From NCBI GenBank assembly GCA_907163375.1, contig CAJQUW010007494.1:37739-101738 (forward strand): a stretch of 64,000 nt of DNA. The letters run 5' to 3'. The notes under the pieces are model-generated. The model had not been told where the DNA came from. It did not search any database and saw only the letters and a list, made by a program, of their open reading frames with translations. Of the stretch, positions 1-9,434 are shown piece by piece (position 1 is the first letter of the stretch; the number at the start of each line of letters is the position of its first letter). The translations under genes were made by a program, and so were the position numbers. Origin of the DNA: Prostheceraeus crozeri (taxonomy: Eukaryota; Platyhelminthes; Polycladida; Euryleptidae).

Positions 1-142
1 AAATCTTAATAATAATTGAGATTCCTTATCTTTCATATACCTAACTCTATCTTTGTGCTTTTCTTTATTCATTTTTTCAATGTCCATTTCACTTGTTTTT
101 AATTGTGACAACGAAGGATATATTCTCGAGGTTTCTTCCATT
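1..142 (-). pseudogene. Start of a Polinton coiled-coil gene, fossil, cut by the window edge
   Basis: On the minus strand this is the beginning of the same short charged protein found whole at 10545-10794. It belongs to the left copy of the long direct repeat and runs off the window. Its presence implies that Polinton sequence, perhaps a second copy, continues upstream of position 1. The function of this protein is unknown to me. Only its charged helical character can be seen. Confidence 0.6.
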
Positions 143-159
143 TTTGAGGTTTCCAATTT

Positions 160-658
160 TTAATAAATATTTTGAAATTTTTGATATTTCTGGTCTATGT
201 GAAAAGACTACGTAAAATTTTGAAACCTCTTTTCAGTATATGAAGAAATCCCAACGAGCTTAAAACTGTTTTTTGATTCTATCCTTAAAATTATTTTTAT
301 TTATAAAACTCTTTTTCAGTGTATGAAATATTTCGTATACTCATTCTCAGTATATGAAAAGATCCCAACGAGCTTAAAACTGTTTTTTGATTTTATCCTT
401 AAATTATTTTTATTTATAAAACTCTCTTTTTTGGTACCTTATTTTCTTTATTTTTTGGTTGTCCTAGAACGGTCATATAATCATTTTTTTCTTTTTAGTT
501 GTCCTGAATCGGTCATATATTCAGTTTTTTGCATTTTTGGGGTACCTTATTTTTTTGCTTGTCCTAGAACGGTCTTATATACATTACTCATATGATCAAT
601 TTTTGAATTTAATTTCGTTTAACACCGCTAAAGCCTCTATGGTTAAAGCGACATCTAT
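160..658. repeat. AT-rich spacer with GTCCTRGAACGGTC-type motifs, left copy
   Basis: A non-coding AT-rich stretch between the Polinton coiled-coil gene and the piggyBac end. It contains two ~110 bp related blocks, near 231-306 and 346-425, sharing a phrase about 'CCCAACGAGCTTAAAAC'. Three copies of a GTCCTRGAAYGGTC-like motif follow near 465, 500 and 560. The same motif dominates the minisatellite at 1364-2003. The right copy is 10820-11346. It may be the terminal part of the Polinton, but I found no clear inverted partner. Confidence 0.6.
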
Positions 659-662
659 TTAA

Positions 663-1330
663 CCCTCATATGCATGAAATGGGTCCCCGGGGACCCATCA
701 GCTCTTAGAATGTCTGTATATTTTTTTCTAGTGGACGTGGAAGTCCTATATTTTGCGTATTCCTTCATTTGGCAGAATAATAGTTGGCTTATCTTTCGTA
801 TATTAGATGACACATAAAAAATATGACAAAAAACGTCTGGGTCTCCGGGGACCCATTTCATGAACTAGACCAATCTGATGTGAAATATCACTTTTCTCTC
901 GCATTGTTTGGAACCATATTGCACAAGAGGTCAGCTAACGACTAATTCAGCTCGCTGCAATCATCCCATGCCTCGATCATCACGCTTAGCAAGACTAAAA
1001 GCCAATCAGATTGCTCAGCCAATCACCTTGCTGCAGCTTTCCTCATGATCAAAATTTTGAAGCAAGTTTAGTGTGAGTGCCGGTATGTCTCGACGTCCAC
1101 CTAAGCGCATGTGTGCTCAACAAGCGACGCGTCTTATTTTGGAACTAGATACCGACGACGAAGACATCGACGATATTGCAAATTCTGAAGAGGAAGTTAT
1201 TGATCACCCCGATACTGAAATCGAGACTGCTTATGAGATATCGGAAGATGAACCCGCCGACGTCACCGATGATGCTGATCAGCTATGTCTATATCATACC
1301 ACTTCCATTGATACCGAAATTCCTGCTCCG
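663..1330 (+). mobile_element. piggyBac 5' end, truncated copy
   Basis: A TTAA at 659-662 is followed by CCCTCATATGCATGAAAT, the same terminal repeat as the complete piggyBac at 11351. Inside the end is an inverted motif built on GGGTCCCCGGGGACCC (about 679-696), with a partner near 841-863. The copy keeps the untranslated leader and the first ~86 codons of the transposase and then ends abruptly at 1330, where repeat DNA begins. No right end is attached. It is almost identical to 11351-12018, so it was copied recently together with the surrounding direct repeat. Confidence 0.9.
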
Positions 1331-1387
1331 TTACTGAAAATTCCTGCTCCTGAAATTTACTGCTTTAAGAACCTGAAAAATGGATAA
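1073..1387 (+). pseudogene. piggyBac transposase N-terminus, truncated
   Basis: An open frame of about 104 codons. Its first ~86 residues match the N-terminus of the transposase at 11761: a basic start (SRRPPKRMCAQQ) followed by a strongly acidic tract rich in D and E. This disordered acidic leader is typical of piggyBac transposases, ahead of the catalytic domain. The last ~18 codons come from the unrelated repeat DNA after 1330. None of the catalytic aspartates is present, so it cannot encode a working transposase. ATG codons lie at 1085 and 1109. The listed start is a GTG-type opening in the same frame. Confidence 0.85.
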
Positions 1388-2003
1388 AATTCATGAATTT
1401 AGACGTTTTTAAAATACCAATTTTTTTGATGTTGTGTCCTGGAACGGTCATGATTTTGAGGATAAAAATAATTATAATCACAAATTTGAGATTCTTAACT
1501 TTTGTGATTTTTCGTTGTCCTGGAACGGTCATGATTTTGAGGATAAAAATAATCATAATCTCAAATTTAAGATTCTTAACTTTTATGATTTTCGGTGTCC
1601 TGGAACGGTCATGATTTTCAAGGTAAAAATTGTAATTCTCAAATTTGAGATTCTTAACTTTTATGATTTTCGGTGTCCTGGAACGGTCATGATTTTGAGG
1701 AGAAAATAATCATAATCACAAATTTGAGATTTTGAAAAATTTGAAAAATTGGGCGTTAAAAATAAAAAACGCCTAAATTTATGAATTTAGGTCTTGATAA
1801 CCTGAAAAAATGACCAAAATTCTTAAATTTAGGCGTTTTTAAAAATACCAATTTTTTTAAAAAATGGTACTTTTTAAATGGACCAAATTTATGAATTTAG
1901 GTCTTAAAAACCTGAAAAATGGTTAAAATTCATGAATTTAGTCGTTTTTAAAAATACCAATTTTTCTGAATTTTTCGGTGTCCTGGAACGGTCTTCTTCC
2001 CAT
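1364..2003 (+). repeat. Minisatellite with GTCCTGGAACGGTC motif
   Basis: Two interleaved repeat units fill this gap. One is about 80 bp, contains TGTCCTGGAACGGTCATGA, and starts near 1434, 1516, 1597 and 1674. A partial unit lies at 1978. The other contains AACCTGAAAAATGG, then an ATGAATTTAG-type phrase, then GTTTTTAAAAATACCAA, near 1370, 1799 and 1910. Short open frames here are by-products of the repeat. It lies between the piggyBac stub and the broken left side of the Polinton, and its motif recurs in the AT-rich spacer at 464-575 and 11145-11260, always in the same orientation. Confidence 0.85.
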
Positions 2004-2009
2004 TACTGA

Positions 2010-2840
2010 TATTTTGCAGGATGTAAATGTGCTATAACACTCCACAGAAAACAATATTCATCTTCATTCTGTATGTTGATTATTTGTGGAGAACTGAAAG
2101 GAAGGGTTATGTAACTACCACCAGTATTATTTTTATATTGGTCAATCACTATTTTCTTAGATAGTATTGCAATAAATCTTCAACCAGATTCACGCAACTG
2201 AGCTTCAGTTATAGCATCTTTTAATTTATTTATCATTGTTTCAAATATGGGTTGTATATCATTTACAATATGAATTTCTTGTGTCTGTGTAAAATGTCCT
2301 TGTATTATTTCTTCAGTTATTCCATCGGATCCATTTTTTGTATAAAGTACTTCTACATTTATATAACATTTGAGAGATTTCTTAAATATTTTAAAAAAGT
2401 TTGTCAATACATCATAAAAAGTTTCATCGGTTTCATTATGTTCAACAGACTCATCAAATAAATATTTTATATCTGTTACAGCTTCGTCGGTTTTGTCAGT
2501 TTCATAGAATAAATATCTTTTCTGTTTCGGGCGAAGTACTAGAACCTTCGGGCGAAGTACAAGAACCTTCGATTCCCCCAAAAAATCTTCACTATTAAAA
2601 ACTTTTTTATATTCCGAGTGTGAATAATCATCAAATATATTTTTAACTTTTATATCAGTAGGTAATGTATCTAGGTAGTTTTTGTAATTATTTAATTTTG
2701 ATATATTTCCCTCATCAGCTCGATCTACATTTTGTAAATGCATTTTACTTTTTAAATGAGATTGATAACTTCTTTTTGTTTGTAACTGTCTTTTACATAC
2801 GACACAATAGAACTTGGTATTTTCTATTATTTGTTTTTTA
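2010..2840 (-). pseudogene. Start of a Polinton polymerase-type gene, fossil
   Basis: The minus strand encodes a U1-like zinc finger (C-x2-C-x12-H-x5-H, about 2758-2822). A charged region with a short internal duplicate (KVLVLRP twice) follows, then a segment resembling the INIQNED...CFLWS...LHPAK module. From memory, Polinton and cnidarian proteins carry that module ahead of their DNA polymerase B. The region then meets the minisatellite and the rest of such a gene is not in the window. It is broken. The assignment rests on the order zinc finger then INIQN module, not on polymerase motifs, which are absent. Confidence 0.55.
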
Positions 2841-2925
2841 AGGAAAAAATTTGTGTTTTGATTTTTGATATAGACATTCTAATATCAAATGATGACACGT
2901 GGGAATGATAATTTTTTTATTACAT

Positions 2926-3375
2926 CTAAAAACTTATTACATCTAAAAATTTATTTATAGAGTATTTTGTCTCAAATCGTATTTTTACAATTTCTAAAAG
3001 TTGAACACCAAATTTTTTAATATTATTAATTTCTTTCAAATAAGGGATAGTATTTTTATAATCTCCGAAATTTAAATATATAAAATGAATTACCGTTTTA
3101 TCATGATGTGAAATACAATAATAGACTTCTTTATTACGGTCAGCATACATTTCTTTTGTAACATTATTTTCATGACTAGAATAATAATTAGGAAGATTAT
3201 GAAATATTTCACGTATAACATCACGTTCTTTAGTCATTTTATTTTCTTTATCGCATAAAGTCTTATATAAAAATAATTTAAATTTATTTTCACTAACTAT
3301 TGATTCTTCATCAACATCATAAATTACACTTTTTGGTATAGGATGCCATTCCCTGATAGGAATATCTAATTCCAA
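2926..3375 (-). pseudogene. Unknown Polinton-associated protein (149 aa), fossil
   Basis: An open stretch on the minus strand between the polymerase-type gene and the next minus-strand gene. It is rich in I, N, K and Y, as expected of the local base composition. It has no motif I recognise, no signal peptide and no membrane segment. Related coding potential seems to continue upstream toward 3600, so the original gene was probably longer. Its place among the minus-strand genes suggests an early or replication-side protein rather than a virion protein. That is inference from layout only. Confidence 0.5.
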
Positions 3376-3620
3376 ATTATATTTATTATCTGATAATAAT
3401 ATAATAGAGAAAAATATTGGTCTTTGATCTCTATTGGAAAATTTAATAACACCACCATAATCTGAATCATATTTAGTTTTTATTAGAGATGATAAAGTTT
3501 TAGATTGATTAGATGTAAATCCTAATTTAGATGTTGTAGATCCAAAACATAATTGTCTAATAGTGTCTTCGACTATTCCATTATTATTATTTTCAATGTA
3601 TAATTTTGTGTATTTTCCTG

Positions 3621-4304
3621 TTAATTCTGTGTATTATTAATGTCTTGATGAGATATATATTTTCCTTCACCTAAAGTTTCGTAATTTTCAGAATTTTTAT
3701 TATTTATTTGTTTTAGTGTATTAGAATCATTATTATCATTATTATCATCACTATTATCATCATTATTATCAGATTCTTCAATATGATTCACAGGATTATT
3801 TTGATTATGATTATGATCATGATTATGGTCATTGTTAATAGTATAAGGTGTTGTCCACATAGAAATTTTTTCTTGTTGTGCTAAACCATTAACATAAGAT
3901 TCTAATAAATTAATGTTTAAATTGGAATAGAATCCCACATATGTATCATTATCATGTCTTTGGGGCATTTCTACCATTTCTCTTTTATAAACAGTATCTC
4001 TATAATATACTTGACATAATAATTCATCATTATGTTTTTTACTTTCAATATGAATATTATATTGATTTAATTCGTCCACAAATAATCTAATTTTAGATTT
4101 TGAGAAAGATTTTAATTTTTTTACTAATTCTCTAATGTTGATATAATTGATAATTTTAGTTTCAATCCAATCAGTATTACTGATTGGTAAAACCGCTCTA
4201 ATAAACCCATATACACTATTATACCCCATGATAACCATATTTTCTTTATTCAGTTCTACATATGCAACATCATTATATTTACCTACAATATCCATAAATT
4301 TCAT
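3621..4304 (-). CDS. Unknown Polinton-associated protein (227 aa), possibly sliding-clamp-like
   Basis: The frame is open from the ATG at 4304. Residues 1-150 look like an ordered alternating strand/helix domain. After that comes a low-complexity tail rich in D, N and H (about residues 160-205), coded by GAT/AAT/CAT runs. The order of hydrophobic stretches (MKFMDIVGKYND, then VAYVEL, INIRELVKKLKSF, KIRLFVDEL, MVEMP) recalls the N-terminal half of PCNA-type clamps. This is a topology impression and not a recognised match. The stop of the neighbouring gene 4301-4660 overlaps its start by four bases, suggesting co-transcription in the living element. Confidence 0.5.
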   Translation of the reverse strand: MKFMDIVGKYNDVAYVELNKENMVIMGYNSVYGFIRAVLPISNTDWIETKIINYINIRELVKKLKSFSKSKIRLFVDELNQYNIHIESKKHNDELLCQVYYRDTVYKREMVEMPQRHDNDTYVGFYSNLNINLLESYVNGLAQQEKISMWTTPYTINNDHNHDHNHNQNNPVNHIEESDNNDDNSDDNNDNNDSNTLKQINNKNSENYETLGEGKYISHQDINNTQN

Positions 4305-4660
4305 AAATGATCACCTGGAAATATACAATAATTTGTTTCAAAGTTAGGTAAACCTCTAGTCTGTTCTTTAAATATTTCAGCTTGTAATTCAAACAAAAGA
4401 TTAATATCTATGCATGGATTATTATCATTATTATCAAAACATTTATTTTCAAATCCCGATGATCTCGTCGAATAAGAAGAACAGGATGATACGGGCGAAT
4501 ATAATTTTTCTAAATTTCCTTTTTCCATTTTTTTCTTCAATATAATTTTTTGACAACCTAAACACTTTACTTTTGCTTTTAAACAATCCGTACACTGATA
4601 TTCACTATCATAGAACTCTGACTTAGGATTCATAATCTGGCACATTTGACTCATTTCCAT
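4301..4660 (-). CDS. Small cysteine-containing Polinton-associated protein (119 aa)
   Basis: The frame is open from the ATG at 4660. Residues 22-37 hold a CTDCLKAKVKCLGC cluster, whose C-x2-C-x6-C-x2-C spacing could form a small zinc knuckle. A basic KKK stretch and a serine-rich middle follow. There are no membrane segments. Its end overlaps the start of the 3621-4304 gene. It reads divergently from the fibre-like gene starting at 4700, so the 39 bp gap at 4661-4699, an AT-rich T/A run, probably held start sites in both directions. Function unknown. Confidence 0.5.
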   Translation of the reverse strand: MEMSQMCQIMNPKSEFYDSEYQCTDCLKAKVKCLGCQKIILKKKMEKGNLEKLYSPVSSCSSYSTRSSGFENKCFDNNDNNPCIDINLLFELQAEIFKEQTRGLPNFETNYCIFPGDHL

Positions 4661-4699
4661 TTTTTTATTAGAAAAAAATTTTTTTTTATTTTTTGAAAA

Positions 4700-5575
4700 A
4701 TGATGTTACCAAATGTTGGTGGAGGTGCATATATCTCGAATAATCGTGAATCAGAAATAGAAATAGAAAATTATGTCATGAAAACTGGAGACGTTTTATC
4801 TGGCCCATTACATCTTTCTATTCTTCCACAACAAAATACAGAGTTAACGAATAAACAATATGTTGATACACAAATTAATGACTTAAAAGAAAAATATATA
4901 AAAGATGTTTTGGTTCCAGTGATGAATGAATTAAAGTTGCTTAAACTTAATGACAAATCATTAAACGAAAAATTATTAAAACTTGATAAAAAGGATAGAG
5001 AGCTAGAAGTAAATATAGCAAAACTTTTTTAAAAAATTTCAGAACAATCAAAAATTTTAATATTACTTTCTATAAAGTTAAAATCTGCAGTCATTAAAAA
5101 TAAACATAAGATAGAACTATTGAAAGAACAATTATAAAATGAATTAGAAAAACTTCCTAAAATAATTTTTCAAAATTTAAATAAGTTACAAACTACATTC
5201 CAAAGAAGTGTTGATGAATTGAGTTCTAAAGTTACTGAACAAATGAAAAAGATGAATAGAATAATAAATGTAATAAACTCACTTAATCAAAAAGTTGATA
5301 AAATGAAAACTCTAAAAATCAATTTAGAAAATGAATTAAAGAAAAATTATAAAGAAAATAAAGAACAATTAGATGCTGTCAAAAATCAGTTAGATGTTCT
5401 TAAAGTTCAATTGAATGCACTTAAAACGGCGTTGAAGATGAATCAGCAGAAAATGCAAGCTAATAGAAAAGAAATTAAAATACATCACACGCTGCTTGAC
5501 GCAATAGATAAAGTGCAACAGAAAATTAATAAAGTGATCACGAAGTTGTTGTCCATTCACACACGTAAATCTTAA
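4700..5575 (+). pseudogene. Fibre-like Polinton protein, fossil
   Basis: Near its start the region encodes the phrase VMKTGDVLSGPLHLS...ELTNKQYVD. This is the MTGxLxL...A/TNKxYVD signature seen in phage tail fibres and in fibre-like proteins of Polintons and adintoviruses. Long heptad-rich coiled coil follows, dominated by K, L, N and Q, through about 5575. In this family such a protein is thought to project from the capsid and bind a host surface. The gene appears broken. It is the first of the plus-strand virion-type set. Confidence 0.65.
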
Positions 5576-5623
5576 TCATAAACGTAAATAATTTCCCCCA
5601 AAAGACAAATCTATTCCTAGAAA

Positions 5624-5941
5624 ATGCCTATAATTTATAAACACAATCTTAAACATTTTGCTTCAAATAAAAAAATTGCCCATGAACCATCTATGAAATC
5701 TGTCTACCATTATAACAATGTAGAAAGAGTTCAAAAAGAAGGAGATGGTATCTTTTCTGGTATAGGAAGTATCGTTAATGTTATTAAAAATAATAAAGAT
5801 TTGATTACATCTGCTGCAAAAGGAGCACCTGCTATAGGTAGTACAGCTAGTGCAATATCAAATGCTGTTAAGTCTCAAAACGAATTAAAACAACTAGAAG
5901 CTATTCGTAAACTTAAGAATGATTGTGAAGAACTAAAATAA
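5624..5941 (+). pseudogene. PX-like small virion-type protein, fossil
   Basis: About 105 codons from the ATG at 5624. A polar N-terminal part is followed by a small-residue, weakly hydrophobic segment (GIFSGIGSIVNVIK, then AAKGAPAIGSTASAIS) and a charged helix. Short proteins with a glycine/alanine amphipathic segment sit just before the capsid gene in Polintons and resemble adenovirus minor core or membrane-active peptides. The call is by composition and position. Related coding potential continues weakly to about 6053. Function is inferred only. Confidence 0.45.
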
Positions 5942-6220
5942 TTTAAAAAACTCTCAGAGGAAACAAAAAACAAAATTGCTAACATAGCAGCTGATAGTAA
6001 ACATGAGGAGAAATCAATTGAAGAAATAAGAGGTAATGGTTTAGCAAAATTCTAAAATATATTCTAAAAAGGAATCCTAAGAAAAGTACTTCTAGAAAAA
6101 ACAAAAAAGTCAAATTATTTTTTATAAAAATGTCTTCCCTGATTGAAAGTAAATTTAGATTAGACTTCCTCCGTACGTCAGTTATAGTCAAAAAAAGAAT
6201 GAGTATATAAGAATTGCTAT

Positions 6221-7464
6221 GAATCCCGGATCTTCCAGTAGAGTAAATACTGGAGGAGATTTAATCTTTGAAGTTTTATAATCAGCAAAGTTATTTATAT
6301 TTACCTGATTCTTTTTTACACTGTGAATATTCTCTATATAGTGATGCCAATTTTACAACACCATTACCAGATACCGATAATATTGCATTAGAGAATAATT
6401 TCTTTCCAAGATTATTTACACAAATGCGTCTAGATGTTGCAACTCAAAATATAGAAACAATAAGTGATTCTCCAGGTATGATTGATACAATGCTTAGATT
6501 TGTAACAATTGGTGAAAATAATGGAAAGTATGAAATCGAAGGTTGGTTTCCTGATACTAATGATGGTATAATTGTTGATGATTTAACTCACGCTGGAACA
6601 GATGCAGCAGGAATTGCGAAAGATGTAGAAAATATTGCAAATCATTTAAATAAAACAAACAGTAGTGCATATAAAGAAAGGCGTGAATTTAACAAGAAAA
6701 GTAAACAGACAGTTAATTGGTCATTGTCTCCATTATTCGGATATTTAGATTATGACAAACTATCATATAAATTAAAATTTAAATTAATAATTCATCGCAC
6801 AGCAAATAATGAATTAATCTTTTATGGTGAGACCGGAAAAAAAGCATATTTAAAAATTGATAGACTTGAATGGTGGATAAAACATATTACTCCTAGTTTA
6901 GAGGTTGAATCAACTATTGCAAAAAGATTAAACACTAACAAACCAATTCCAGTAAATTTTCTAAAGCGTACTGCTAGTTCAGTAACTTTTTCTGAACAAA
7001 GATTTAACTGGCATTTTACTAGAACTTAAAATACTCCAAGATATTTATTACTAACTTTTCAAAGAAATGATGCTCCAAGTTTTGGTAAGAACAATAATCT
7101 TTTCCATATTAACACAATTCGAAGTTTACAAGTTGCTTTAAATCAAACCCGTTATCCTATTGATCCATTAAGATTCGATGATATAAATAATCAATTTATG
7201 GAAGGATATGATGCTTATAGAAATCTCTGTATAGAATTTGGGGTTGAACCACAATTAATTCCTGGAAATTGGAGACATTTATATCCTGTTTTCTGTTTCG
7301 ATTTAAGTGCACAATCTGAAGATATTGTTAAAAATAGTTGTGGTGTAAGAATTAATATTGAAAAGAAAGATTCCACAACTTCATTAATGGCTCATGGTTT
7401 ACTGCTAGAAGATGTAAAATATTCTATTGAAATTCTTAATGGAAAGATGGTTAGGATTGGTTAA
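6221..7464 (+). pseudogene. Major-capsid-like protein of the Polinton, fossil
   Basis: The region encodes about 400 residues whose second half carries features I recall from Polinton/adintovirus capsid-type (double jelly-roll) proteins: PRYLLLTFQRN, then an LNQTRYP phrase, then LYPVFCFDLSAQSE, then a strand-rich C-terminus. The first half has the acidic WFPDT and NWSLSPLFGYLD phrases. In living relatives this protein builds the hexon-like capsomer. The copy is broken. The best support is the LYPxFxFDxSxQSE motif together with its place between the PX-like gene and the phospholipase-domain gene. Confidence 0.7.
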
Positions 7465-7616
7465 TTAAAATTTTTGGTAACTTAAAATTTTTTATTAAAA
7501 ATGTCGGAAGCGAAAAGTAATGATAAACTGTTGAATTAAAACTACGTAACATTGTTGACAAAAATACACCTAAAACTATTACTATTGATAAAAAGAAATA
7601 TTACATAAGTAAACCA
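7465..7616. other. Short spacer before the small hydrophobic gene
   Basis: An AT-rich gap containing a possible start context near 7501 and weak coding potential in the same direction. It may be the decayed beginning of the next gene. No separate feature is supported. Confidence 0.3.
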
Positions 7617-7946
7617 ATGATAGAGAATATTGAATTACAAGAAAAGAATGGTGGAATTCTCCCATTCATTCCTCTAATAATAGGTGGCATAGCAGCAGCA
7701 GGAAGTGTAGCAGGTGGGACAGCTGGTATTGTCAAGGCAGTAAATAAAAATAAATCAGAGAAGGCAGCATTAGAAGAACAAAAGCGTCATAATAGAGAGT
7801 TAGAGAAAGTTGCTAGAGCTGAGGGAGTAGTAGATAACTTTATTAGAAAATTAAATTTAGTTGATGAAGGAAAAAGAGTTCCTAAAAACATTCTACATAA
7901 TGTTGATGATTTAATTGAACTAAAAGAAACTAAAGATGGTTCTTGA
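7617..7946 (+). CDS. Small Gly/Ala-rich hydrophobic virion-type protein (109 aa)
   Basis: The frame is open from the ATG at 7618 region. Residues 12-40 form a hydrophobic, glycine/alanine-rich segment (GGILPFIPLIIGGIAAAGSV) long enough for one membrane span or an amphipathic insertion peptide. A charged helix with many K and E follows. GGxLPxxPLI-type small proteins recur beside capsid genes in Polintons and adintoviruses and are compared with adenovirus peptides such as pX/pVI. That comparison is family knowledge from memory. No enzyme motif is present. Confidence 0.5.
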   Translation: MIENIELQEKNGGILPFIPLIIGGIAAAGSVAGGTAGIVKAVNKNKSEKAALEEQKRHNRELEKVARAEGVVDNFIRKLNLVDEGKRVPKNILHNVDDLIELKETKDGS

Positions 7947-7996
7947 ATATATCTAAGTCCTAGTATGATTAGATAAAATATTTTTTTATCTTTAAA

Positions 7997-8404
7997 ATGT
8001 ATTCTACAAATTCTTCAAATTGCACAAATCCCGAAAATTTAATTAAATTAAAAATTTCAAATCTAGATTTATTAAATAATCTCTATGATCAACGTTATAA
8101 AGGAGAAGACATACATAAAGCATTAGAAAACTTTCCTGGATTCATTTGGAGTAAATATTCAAAAGAAAAACATCCTCCTGATCATTCATATACCGGTCCA
8201 GGAACTCGATTAGATATAAGACTAGATGAGAATAATAATCCAAAACCAGGTGAAGAACCAATAAACAGAGTTGATGCAGCAGCTTATAGACACGATTTAG
8301 CTTATCAAAATCATGACCTAAAATCTCGTCATGAAGCTGATAGGAAAATGATTCAAGAATTAGATAGTATTCAAAATCCCTCCTTTAGAGAAAGAATTGA
8401 ATGA
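7997..8404 (+). CDS. Parvovirus-VP1-type phospholipase A2 domain protein, Polinton part
   Basis: About 135 codons from the ATG at 7997. Residues ~55-60 read YTGPGT, the calcium-loop signature, and residues ~92-100 read VDAAAYRHDLAY, the catalytic HD helix. Both are as in the PLA2 domain of parvovirus VP1 and in adintovirus proteins. A downstream phrase (DLKSRHEADRKMIQEL) fits the same family. In viruses the domain cuts phospholipids to let the capsid leave endosomes. The ORF stops directly before the ATG of the integrase region at 8405, whose first ~17 codons look like the tail of this protein type. Confidence 0.75.
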   Translation: MYSTNSSNCTNPENLIKLKISNLDLLNNLYDQRYKGEDIHKALENFPGFIWSKYSKEKHPPDHSYTGPGTRLDIRLDENNNPKPGEEPINRVDAAAYRHDLAYQNHDLKSRHEADRKMIQELDSIQNPSFRERIE

Positions 8405-9353
8405 ATGTTCGTTAAGAAAGCTTTACAAGCAAAAATATTATTCGGACAGGGTTTAGACAAAACTTATAACTCTGAAACCTACGCCTCCGAAATGTCGAAT
8501 GACCTAGATCAGCATAGTAGAACTTATGCCTCCGAAATGTCGAATGACCTAGATCGGCATAGTGGAACTTATGCCTCCGAAATTCACAAAGAATATAGAA
8601 AGCCAAAACATCTATTGAAAGTAAAAGTATTTAATAAAGATGATATTTGGAGTGCTGATCTCATTCATATGCCGAATGAAAGAGATTATAAATACGCATT
8701 GACCGTTATAGATTTATATACACGACACGCTTGGGTGAAGCCTTTAAAAAACAAAAGTGGTCTGTCAGTTAAATATGCGTTTGAAGAAGTATTCAAGGAA
8801 AGTAATAGAAAGCCAAAGAAGCTATTCGTTGATAAAGGATCTGAGTTTTATAACAGAAATGTTAAGCCATTATTTGAAACTGTTCATTCTACAGGAAATG
8901 CTGGCAAAGCTGTAGTAATAGAGAGGTTTAACAGAACGTTAAAAAATAAAATATTCAAGAAATTTACAGAGCAAGGAAATCAGAAATGGTTGAAGATACT
9001 ACCAGGAATTGTTGAGGATTATAACAATAAGATTCATTCAGGTTTTGAAGAAACTCTAAAGAAGGCTTCTGATGATCCTGATTTAATATAAAAGAAAATT
9101 TTCGAAAATAATTATTCGAATGAGAGTAATCCGAATTTACGGAAAAGTAAGCCGAAATTTAAGATTGGAGATAGAGTTAGAATATTTAAGTATAGGAATA
9201 AATTTGAAAAGGTTTTGTTGGCTATTGGACTAAAGAGATATTTGAAGTTTGTAAAATAAATCAAACTTATCCGATTACTTGCGAAATTAGAGATTTAGAT
9301 GATGAAATCACTGGCAGATTTTATGAAAACGAATTACAAATAACCGTGCTTTA
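8405..9353 (+). pseudogene. Retroviral-type integrase (Polinton c-integrase), fossil
   Basis: The central domain is an rve-type integrase core. Its acidic triad is visible in SADLIHMP, FVDKGSEF and VIERFNRTLKNK, and the motif LTVIDLYTRHAWVKPL is characteristic. From about 9120 to 9353 a basic C-terminal, chromodomain-side region follows. In Polintons this enzyme cuts and joins the element ends into host DNA. The copy is broken in its C-terminal part. A second, somewhat diverged copy of the C-terminal region lies inside the piggyBac at 12164-12626. Confidence 0.85.
8483..8584 (+). repeat. 45 bp in-frame tandem repeat before the integrase core
   Basis: The unit starts at 8483, 8528 and (partly) 8573 and encodes TYASEMSNDLD(Q/R)HS, 15 residues per turn. 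Because the period is a multiple of three, the frame is kept. It links the phospholipase-type tail to the integrase core and looks like a flexible linker or a replication-slippage product. Confidence 0.85.
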
Positions 9354-9434
9354 ACCTTAAGGTGGCGCTTTAGCTAGCTTCGTTTGAACTTTAATTACAG
9401 TAATTGGAACCAACGTTTCGAGAATTAAATTCCC

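Larger units (their letters stand above)
1..1330 (+). repeat. Long direct repeat, left copy
   Basis: This stretch is repeated in the same orientation at 10653-12018. The copies differ by a small number of substitutions, roughly 1 percent, plus one extra block of a few tens of bases in the right copy near 10870. The piggyBac part (663-1330) is even closer, with only a few differences. Each copy runs from the N-terminal end of a Polinton coiled-coil gene (minus strand) through AT-rich spacer into the 5' end of a piggyBac element. The left copy reaches the window edge, so its true start is not visible. After 1330 the two copies diverge abruptly. Confidence 0.95.

Noticed and set aside
655-861. 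A 68-codon minus-strand frame present twice (also 11343-11549)
   Set aside because: It lies in the piggyBac end and is conserved only because the DNA was duplicated. Its ends are the inverted GGGTCCCC motifs.
1365-1709. Overlapping open frames with repeated VMILRIKIIII-like text
   Set aside because: These are translations of the 80 bp minisatellite in several frames, not a gene.
1434-1990. A CRISPR-like array, because of evenly spaced motifs
   Set aside because: Spacers are near-identical to each other, the context is eukaryotic and no cas genes exist. It is a minisatellite.
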